Positions 55,594 through 64,000 of a DNA stretch of 64,000 nt are shown piece by piece (the first letter of the stretch is position 1; each line of letters starts with the position of its first letter). This DNA comes from Psychrobacter glaciei (GTDB lineage Bacteria; Pseudomonadota; Gammaproteobacteria; Pseudomonadales; Moraxellaceae): assembly GCF_014652895.1 (NCBI RefSeq), contig NZ_BMZR01000003.1, positions 332,059 to 396,058 on the forward strand, in the 5' to 3' direction. The notes under the pieces are model-generated. The model was not told the DNA's origin and did not search any database. It saw only the letters and a program-made list of their open reading frames with translations. The position numbers and the translations under genes are program-made.

Positions 55594-56493
55594 ATGCTAT
55601 TTATTATATTAAAGAATTTAATTGCTGTTGCTTGTGTTTATGCCGCTTATAAAGTTTCCAAGAATTTCTTTAATGATAACCAAAAATTGTTGCGTATTAT
55701 AGTTGCTTTTATACTGACGATCGTTTTTTTTGGTATTACGAATGGAATACTTAATTTAATAACGCCAAGCGTTAATGTTGAAAAGCAACTACAAAAAGAA
55801 AAGATATTTGTTACCTTGAAGCAAAAATATCCTAAAGAGTACCAGTCGATAGTTGAAGAGGTTAAGCTTGAATCAAAAATAAATAAACTCAATGAAAGTG
55901 AAGTTGTTTTATCTGCTGATCAACTATTAGCTCCTTTAGCCTTAAAGCTTGTTATCGATGCAAGTGATAACTCTCGTTATAAATTCACTAAATCCTATTC
56001 TCAAACAATCAGTCTGCTCAAAAATAAGGGTGGAACTTTATGCTACGACATGATGCATAATCAAGATGACATTACCCATGCTGAGATGAATATAGTAGAT
56101 GAAGTGTTTACAGAAAGTGGTATGCAAGAGGCTGTTTTGACTATTATTAACGACAATAAAATAGGCAAAGCAGTCGCTTCTCAAAGAGATATGGATAAAA
56201 TGGAGAAGAAAATATTTAAACAATTAATGAGAAAACATGGTGAAGATATAACGTTACTCATAAATCCGAAAAATGCTGTATCAGTTGAAGATAAACAAAC
56301 AGTTTGTCAGATAGTTATTGATCTGTATGGGCTAATGAATGACCCTAATAGCAAAGTAAAAATGGCAGTACTACGACGAAATATGCAAAGTATGTCGCCC
56401 AGCATGACTAGCCTAAACACGAAAAATAGTAGTACAAAAATCGCGGCACCAGTGCTCACGCCAGAGCCAGAAATGGCGGCACCTGCATTTTAA
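55594..56493 (+). CDS. Hypothetical membrane protein, AT-rich, unrecognised
   Basis: 299 residues. The N-terminus has two membrane helices (LKNLIAVACVYAAYKV about 7-22; IIVAFILTIVFFGITNGIL about 35-53), then a helical, Lys/Glu-rich soluble part of about 240 residues with no known motif and a Pro/Ala-rich tail (PVLTPEPEMAAPAF). Two Cys (GTLCYDM and TVCQIV) may pair in the periplasm. Base composition is much lower than neighbours; the 60 bases at 55681-55740 are 30 % G+C. That suggests an acquired orphan gene. TCAGGTAAC precedes the ATG. Confidence 0.75.
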   Translation: MLFIILKNLIAVACVYAAYKVSKNFFNDNQKLLRIIVAFILTIVFFGITNGILNLITPSVNVEKQLQKEKIFVTLKQKYPKEYQSIVEEVKLESKINKLNESEVVLSADQLLAPLALKLVIDASDNSRYKFTKSYSQTISLLKNKGGTLCYDMMHNQDDITHAEMNIVDEVFTESGMQEAVLTIINDNKIGKAVASQRDMDKMEKKIFKQLMRKHGEDITLLINPKNAVSVEDKQTVCQIVIDLYGLMNDPNSKVKMAVLRRNMQSMSPSMTSLNTKNSSTKIAAPVLTPEPEMAAPAF

Positions 56494-56687
56494 TTGATTA
56501 TAAATTACGTATGACTATCTTTGCTTTTAATTAATTTTGTTGTGAATTTTGAAAATGCTGCTATTGTCTTGCCTGATAGATAAAGGCATTATAAGACGTA
56601 CATGGGTATTGTATAAATGGATGTAAAAATAACTCTATAATAAATACAAATATAAGTTCATAAATTAAATAAGCAAGGAGCGTTCAA

Positions 56688-57719
56688 GTGCAATTATTAA
56701 ATCAAGCGGTAGTGACCGAACATCTCAATATGCAAGCTGCGATTGAGGCGATTGAAAGCTTATTAACTCAGCAAGCAGCACATCCTAATTGGGTTAAAGC
56801 ACCTGAGCGCTTGGTTATTGAGACCTTTAGTGAAGATAAGAATCACAGCTCAGGCTCGCATCTATCAATGCCAGCGACTATTTATGATGGTGATCAAGAG
56901 TACACCACGGTGAAGCTAGTCACCATTTGCCCTGATAATCCCAGTCGTAATATGCCAACGACCACTGCTATCGTCACCGTCTCCAACAATGATACGGGTG
57001 AGATATTAGCGATTATGGATGGCATTTATATTACGCAAGTGCGTACGGCCGCCTTATCAGGTATCGCAACCAAATACATGGCAAAGTCTGATTGCCAAAG
57101 TGTGGCGGTTGTCGGTTGTGGCGGTATGGCTTATGAGCAGCTGCATGCTGTAATGACAGTGCGCCCTGATATTAAAAAAGTATATTTATGGAACAGAAAC
57201 AATGAAGGTGCTGAGCAATTTAAGACTAAATTTGCTCGTGATTATGCGCAGTGGGACGTTGAGATTCAGGTTTGCAAAGAGATCGGTGAAGCTATCCGTG
57301 ATGCCGATATTATCAACGTAGCGACTCGCGCAACCGAAGGTTTATTTGGCATCGAACAAATTAAATCTGATGCACATATCAATGCCGTTGGTGCTTATCA
57401 GCCCTCGATGAAAGAGATTAGCAATGATGTGGTAGCAGGTAGTAATATGGTCGTCGTGGATGATTTGGCTGGTAGTCGTCACGAGGCTGGCGATTTGATT
57501 CAAGCGCATGATGCTTCTGACTGCGCATGGACATGGGATGACCTTAGTGGCGACTTACAAGCGCTGGTAACAGGCGAGCTAAAAGAAGATACGACTAAGT
57601 CTAAAAAAGGCATCACCCTATTTAAATCAGTAGGTGCCGCCAGTTTCGATGCGGCAGTCGCTCTGTATATTGCCAAGCAGGCTGTGCAAAAAAATATCGG
57701 CTCATTAGTTAATTGGTAA
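56688..57719 (+). CDS. Ornithine cyclodeaminase / mu-crystallin family protein
   Basis: 343 residues starting at GTG 56688 with AAGGAG 7 bases upstream. The dinucleotide-binding motif SVAVVGCGGMAYEQL is at about residue 138, and the preceding QVRTAALSGIATKYMA and ARATEGLFG-type segments are typical of the ornithine cyclodeaminase/mu-crystallin family. Members convert ornithine to proline, reduce ketimines or make 2,3-diaminopropionate. The exact reaction is undetermined. A proline-forming activity would fit with putA in the same window, but this is only a suggestion. Confidence 0.9.
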   Translation: MQLLNQAVVTEHLNMQAAIEAIESLLTQQAAHPNWVKAPERLVIETFSEDKNHSSGSHLSMPATIYDGDQEYTTVKLVTICPDNPSRNMPTTTAIVTVSNNDTGEILAIMDGIYITQVRTAALSGIATKYMAKSDCQSVAVVGCGGMAYEQLHAVMTVRPDIKKVYLWNRNNEGAEQFKTKFARDYAQWDVEIQVCKEIGEAIRDADIINVATRATEGLFGIEQIKSDAHINAVGAYQPSMKEISNDVVAGSNMVVVDDLAGSRHEAGDLIQAHDASDCAWTWDDLSGDLQALVTGELKEDTTKSKKGITLFKSVGAASFDAAVALYIAKQAVQKNIGSLVNW

Positions 57720-57777
57720 TACTGTTTATCACAGAACAATTGGCAAAAGTGCTACACCTTAATCAGCAATAAATAAA

Positions 57778-57808
57778 CCCCCTTTTCAAATAAGAAAAGG
57801 GGGCTTTT
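57778..57808. terminator. Bidirectional terminator
   Basis: Perfect CCCCCTTTT / AAAAGGGGG stem with loop CAAATAAG; it serves the cyclodeaminase gene and, on the minus strand, the small membrane protein gene. Confidence 0.88.
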
Positions 57809-57818
57809 GACATTAGCT

Positions 57819-57965
57819 TTAGTTATCTCTATCGCGTTTATCTTCACGGCGCTGCTTGCGTTTTGGACTGGTACGATACGTTAAATACCCACCAACGACC
57901 ATAACAGCGATGAACGCTATAATGTACAAAAATATTGACGAACCAATAAAGGCAGACGGTTCCAT
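57819..57965 (-). CDS. Small membrane protein (48 residues)
   Basis: A complete short frame from the ATG at 57965 to a TAA at 57821-57819, on the same strand and 30 bases after the luciferase-like gene. It has one membrane helix (about 7-27: FIGSSIFLYIIAFIAVMVVGG) and a strongly basic/acidic tail YRTSPKRKQRREDKRDRDN. The hydrophobic-then-charged design and the terminator just downstream make it credible. The ribosome binding site is weak (TGAG). Function unknown. Confidence 0.55.
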   Translation of the reverse strand: MEPSAFIGSSIFLYIIAFIAVMVVGGYLTYRTSPKRKQRREDKRDRDN

Positions 57966-57995
57966 AACCATAATCTCATTAAAAGTTATGAATAA

Positions 57996-59015
57996 TTATG
58001 CAAGTGCGGCTGCCGATTGTAAAGTAAACAAGTTTAGCTCAGGTGTAAGTTCAAGTGAACGCAAACGTGCTGCTTGATCATAAACGTTCGCAGTGACAAT
58101 CAATTCATCTGGCTGATATTGGGCAAGGAACTTAGCCAATTTGGGCTTGACCGTTTCAACAGAGCCAATGAATGAGATCGATAGCGCATTGTCCACCATC
58201 ATTTTCTCTGCTTGACTCCAGATGCTATCCATATCGTAAGTTGGTTTTGGCATTTGACCCGTTTCACCACGGCGCAATCGTACGAAGCTCTGCTGCGCTG
58301 AGGTAAAGTGATAATGGGCAGTCGCATCGTCATCAGCCAATAGCAAGTTCGCTGCTACCATCACATATGGCTTGTCTAAATAGGCTGAAGGCTTGAACTG
58401 TTCACGATAAGTAGAGATTGCCTGACTAAGCATTTGCGGTGCAAAGTGGGAAGCGAATACGTAAGGCAGTCCTAAATGTGCCGCCAAGGTCGCCCCAAAA
58501 AGTGATGAGCCTAATATCCAAATAGGAATATTTGATTTAGCGCCAGGGAATGCTTGGACAGGACTGTTGTCAGTCGTATTGCCTAAAAAGTACATTAATT
58601 CCTGTACATCTTGTGGAAAACGATCAGCATCTTGCATTTGACGGCGTAGTGCCTGAAAAGTTGCACCATCTGTACCAGGAGCACGGCCTAAACCTAAGTC
58701 GACACGGTCGCCATAGAGCGCTTGTAACGTTCCGAATTGCTCAGCAATCACCAGTGGGGCATGGTTAGGAAGCATCACGCCGCCTGCGCCAATACGTATT
58801 CGCTTGGTTTGACTACCAATATGCGCTAGTAGTACTGAGGTCGCCGCACTCGCAATGCCAGGCATGTTGTGATGTTCTGCCATCCAATAACGGTTTAAGC
58901 CGACTTTTTCTGCAAGCTGTGCGGTCTCAACCGTCTGGGCGATACCTTCAGCAATGGTATGACCTTCAGGAACGGGGGCTAAATCTAAAAAGGATAAGGG
59001 AATGGTATTACTCAT
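57996..59015 (-). CDS. LLM class flavin-dependent oxidoreductase (luciferase-like)
   Basis: 339 residues. It has a bacterial-luciferase TIM barrel: [37 protein letters not shown] (about residues 42-59), [26 protein letters not shown] and the [15 protein letters not shown] motif. It uses reduced flavin and oxygen on an unknown organic substrate; the closest known style is YhbW. AGGTGA lies before the ATG. A very small membrane protein follows in the same orientation. Confidence 0.92.
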   Translation of the reverse strand: MSNTIPLSFLDLAPVPEGHTIAEGIAQTVETAQLAEKVGLNRYWMAEHHNMPGIASAATSVLLAHIGSQTKRIRIGAGGVMLPNHAPLVIAEQFGTLQALYGDRVDLGLGRAPGTDGATFQALRRQMQDADRFPQDVQELMYFLGNTTDNSPVQAFPGAKSNIPIWILGSSLFGATLAAHLGLPYVFASHFAPQMLSQAISTYREQFKPSAYLDKPYVMVAANLLLADDDATAHYHFTSAQQSFVRLRRGETGQMPKPTYDMDSIWSQAEKMMVDNALSISFIGSVETVKPKLAKFLAQYQPDELIVTANVYDQAARLRSLELTPELNLFTLQSAAALA

Positions 59016-59160
59016 AGATCACCTGTTTTATAAAGTTAAAAGCATTCATGGTCGTTCTGACAGTCTTATATAGGCTGTTTATAGCAACCATTGAACGCTT
59101 GTCACTTCATATAATGGGGTAGTTATTATGGATATAAAGGCAGATGTAAATAAGGATAAC

Positions 59161-59199
59161 AAAAAAGGGCATCGCTATTTGATGATAGCGATGCCTTTT
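59161..59199 (-). terminator. Terminator downstream of the CysB-like regulator gene
   Basis: AAAAGGGCATCGCTAT / ATAGCGATGCCTTTT with loop TTGATG. Confidence 0.88.
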
Positions 59200-59261
59200 C
59201 TTCTTTAAGTAAATGTCATTTTAGCTGAGCTTATGGAATTGAATTTACTGTGCTGAGCCTA

Positions 59262-60188
59262 CTAGCTAAACTGCTTTTGGCATAATTCCATAAAAGCGCG
59301 CCCGTATTGGCGGATTTCTGCATCGTCCCTTACCGCCATCCAACTGGTAAAGCGCCCGAAATGATCTACTGGAATAGCTGTTAAGTTCTGATAATGACTT
59401 GGCTCAAAAGCCATTTCAGCAATAATACCAATCCCTAAACCAAGACCGACATAAGTGCTAATCACATCAGCATCGAGTGCTGCCAAGACAATATCAGGCT
59501 CTAAACCTGCCTCTTCAAATGTTTTATCAATCGCACCGCGCCCGGTAAAACCACCGTGATAGGTAACAATTGGATAGCTGGCGAGGGTCGGCAAATCGAT
59601 AGATTCGTAACTGGCAAGCTCATGATCGCTTGGCACGATAACGCGATGCGTCCAGTCATAATAGCGATAACAGCGCAGATAGTTATTATGGAGCAACGAC
59701 TCGGTTGCAATACCGATGTCAGCTTGCCCGCGTATCACCATTTGGGCGATGGTCTCAGGATCCGCCTGTTGCAAGATTAGATTCACTTTAGGAAAGCGTT
59801 CTTTAAACTCTTTGACCACTTGCGGCAACACGTAACGCGCCTGCGTATGGGTGGTGGCAATGGTTAAGGTACCAACATTGGGGTTATTAAAATCGAGGCT
59901 CAAGTTCTCAATCGTACGAATTTCAGCAAAGATGGACTCGATATGCGGCATGAGCGCTGTGCCCATGGTCGTCAGACCGGTCAAGCGCTTGCCTTGACGC
60001 ACGAACACCTCAGTTTTTAGTTGGTTTTCAAGCGCTGCGATATGCTTGGATAAGCTTGACTGACTGGTGTGCAGTACCGTTGCCGCTTGACTTAAGTTAT
60101 AGCCATTGATCACCGTATGCCACACCGTCTCCAACTGCTTAAGTTGAATTTGCAAGTGCCGCTGATTGACCACTACGTCGATTGCCAT
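59262..60188 (-). CDS. LysR-family regulator, CysB-like
   Basis: 308 residues. An N-terminal LysR helix-turn-helix (about 10-70: LKQLETVWHTVINGYNLSQA, SQSSLSKHIAALENQLKTEV) is followed by a substrate-binding domain (about 95-300). The layout with LTIATTHTQARYVLPQVVKEF and QADPETIAQMVIRGQADIGIATE is typical of CysB/Cbl, which control sulfur assimilation in response to N-acetylserine or related metabolites. A ten-residue N-terminal extension (MAIDVVVNQR) is present. No sulfur gene lies nearby in the window, so the regulon is inferred only. Confidence 0.85.
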   Translation of the reverse strand: MAIDVVVNQRHLQIQLKQLETVWHTVINGYNLSQAATVLHTSQSSLSKHIAALENQLKTEVFVRQGKRLTGLTTMGTALMPHIESIFAEIRTIENLSLDFNNPNVGTLTIATTHTQARYVLPQVVKEFKERFPKVNLILQQADPETIAQMVIRGQADIGIATESLLHNNYLRCYRYYDWTHRVIVPSDHELASYESIDLPTLASYPIVTYHGGFTGRGAIDKTFEEAGLEPDIVLAALDADVISTYVGLGLGIGIIAEMAFEPSHYQNLTAIPVDHFGRFTSWMAVRDDAEIRQYGRAFMELCQKQFS

Positions 60189-60389
60189 AACTGAATCCTA
60201 TTGTATAAATATACAAATCCTGTCTGTATATAGAAATAAAAACGAACAAATATGCCGTAAGCGACCAGTGTAAATCAAATCTATTATTCTTGTATATAAT
60301 AAATAGCTATGAATTAATAATAATTAGGAATATAGAAGTTATAATCTAGTTGCTACAGTCAGTGAAAAGTAATATCAATACATCACGCA

Positions 60390-60459
60390 CTGCTGATATC
60401 AATTTTTCTTGCTTGCTGTGCCTGTGCCGACAGAGGCTACAAAAAATTAATATCAGCAG
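60390..60459. repeat. Inverted repeat with 18-base arms
   Basis: CTGCTGATATCAATTTTT (60390-60407) and AAAAATTAATATCAGCAG (60442-60459) are inverse copies with one mismatch, 34 bases apart. The loop is GC-richer. It is upstream of the CysB-like gene and may be a small RNA, an operator or a mobile-element relic. Confidence 0.6.
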
Positions 60460-60530
60460 TATCGTAGCGTTTTTGGGATATTTTGACTATGACTAGTTTT
60501 GAAATTGCAATAAAAGCGCATTATTCAACA

Positions 60531-60564
60531 AAAAAACAGCCACCTTTGTAAAAGATAGCTGTTT
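60531..60564 (-). terminator. Terminator downstream of katG
   Basis: On the minus strand AAACAGCTATC..GGTGGCTGTTTTTTT forms a short stem (AAACAGC/GCTGTTT) followed by a T-run, 65 bases after the katG stop. Confidence 0.7.
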
Positions 60565-60628
60565 GTAGAGCTTAAATTTAATTCGTACCGTCAACCCTAA
60601 TAAATAGCATCAGACTAAGTAAAAAAGG

Positions 60629-63621
<2,993 letters not shown>

Positions 63622-64000
63622 ATGTCTGCCGTCAAATCTGTGCCACCCCATCAAACCGCTGTCAAAAAATCATGGGGTGAAGCTGCAAAAGCCTATCTAG
63701 ATCCTCGCGTTATCATTATGTTGTTCTTGGGTTTTTCGGCAGGTATTCCCATCTTACTTATCTTCTCAAGTCTGTCATTATGGCTTCGAGAAGCAGGCAT
63801 CGACCGAAATGTTGTGACTATGTTTAGTTGGGCAGCATTGGGTTATTCGTTCAAGTTTATTTGGGCGCCATTGATTGATGCGCTCCCTGTGCCGTTTTTG
63901 ACCAAATGGCTTGGGCGTCGCCGCAGTTGGATGGTCGTGTCGCAGCTACTCATTGTGTTGGCAATCATTTTGATGGCAAAAGTTAACCCTGTCAGTGAGG
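63622..64000 (+). CDS. AmpG-like MFS permease (3' end beyond window)
   Basis: The first 126 codons of a frame open to the window edge, starting at the ATG at 63622 with GGTGAG upstream. About 30 polar residues lead into membrane segments VIIMLFLGFSAGIPILLIFS and the loop LREAGIDRNVVTMFSWAALG, YSFKFIWAPLIDALPVPFLTKWLGRRRSW. These match AmpG muropeptide permeases (the family pattern is LGFxSGxPxxL, then FKFxWxPLxD, then GRRRxW). AmpG imports anhydromuropeptides for cell-wall recycling. The C-terminal half is not in the window, so acetyl-CoA transporter relatives cannot be excluded. Confidence 0.85.
   Translation, partial: MSAVKSVPPHQTAVKKSWGEAAKAYLDPRVIIMLFLGFSAGIPILLIFSSLSLWLREAGIDRNVVTMFSWAALGYSFKFIWAPLIDALPVPFLTKWLGRRRSWMVVSQLLIVLAIILMAKVNPVSE

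Larger units (their letters stand above)
60189..60628. other. Intergenic region between katG and CysB-like gene
   Basis: 440 bases between two genes on the same strand, with the katG terminator at 60531-60564 and a large imperfect inverted repeat at 60390-60459. No credible ORF. Confidence 0.5.

Overview
The window looks like chromosomal DNA of a Psychrobacter-type gammaproteobacterium (family Moraxellaceae). The basis is its moderately AT-rich composition, a porin and other proteins of Moraxellaceae type, the very long disordered extensions on housekeeping proteins (BamD, RluD, DnaG, RpoD, KatG), and the mix of conserved core genes with Moraxellaceae-like small lipoproteins. This assignment is inference from sequence reading; no database was searched. 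I found no rRNA, tRNA, CRISPR array, prophage or complete insertion sequence.

Layout. 1-4.4 kb: a truncated IclR regulator, a beta-barrel outer-membrane protein, a phosphopantetheinyl transferase, a Pal-like lipoprotein and a conserved hypothetical. 4.9-11.6 kb: pepN, a DAHP synthase, lpxB and rnhB, interrupted by three copies of a small MITE-like repeat. 11.9-16.8 kb: a CAP-domain lipoprotein, a DUF924 protein, and a two-gene polyamine module (carboxynorspermidine decarboxylase and dehydrogenase). 17.2-21.7 kb: dnaG-rpoD. 22.2-23.8 kb: a GC-rich alkaline phosphatase lipoprotein, probably acquired. 24.3-29.4 kb: bamD divergent from rluD-pgeF, as in E. coli, then a WrbA-like flavoprotein. 29.7-34.4 kb: a tiny lipoprotein, then a three-gene periplasmic redox module (triheme cytochrome c, Tat-exported FAD amine oxidase, monoheme cytochrome c lipoprotein). 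34.6-38.3 kb: tolQ-tolR-tolA-tolB, with pal some 31 kb away. 38.9-44.9 kb: a purine permease and proline catabolism (putA). 45.1-54.2 kb: roxA/ycfD, a small lipoprotein, a DUF2238 protein, purB, mnmA, ispF, grxD, an orphan and mnmG. 54.4-64 kb: an AEC transporter, an AT-rich orphan membrane protein, an ornithine-cyclodeaminase-family enzyme, a 48-residue membrane protein, a luciferase-like monooxygenase, a CysB-like regulator, katG and the start of an AmpG-like permease.

The most interesting items are these. (1) PutA is split: the C-terminal ALDH-superfamily domain that closes the channelling tunnel in long PutA proteins is encoded by a separate gene 11 bases downstream. (2) The Tat-exported amine oxidase sits between two c-type cytochromes, which suggests a periplasmic amine dehydrogenase that uses cytochrome c rather than oxygen. 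(3) Eleven perfect CCAA tetranucleotides lie between katG and the AmpG-like gene and could be a phase-variable tract. (4) A small palindromic-ended repeat family is present in three states of decay. (5) Two very small genes, a 41-residue lipoprotein and a 48-residue membrane protein, are easy to miss.

Transcription units are mostly short and are closed by strong, often bidirectional hairpin terminators with A and T tracts on both sides; two have unusually long arms of 23 and about 31 bases.
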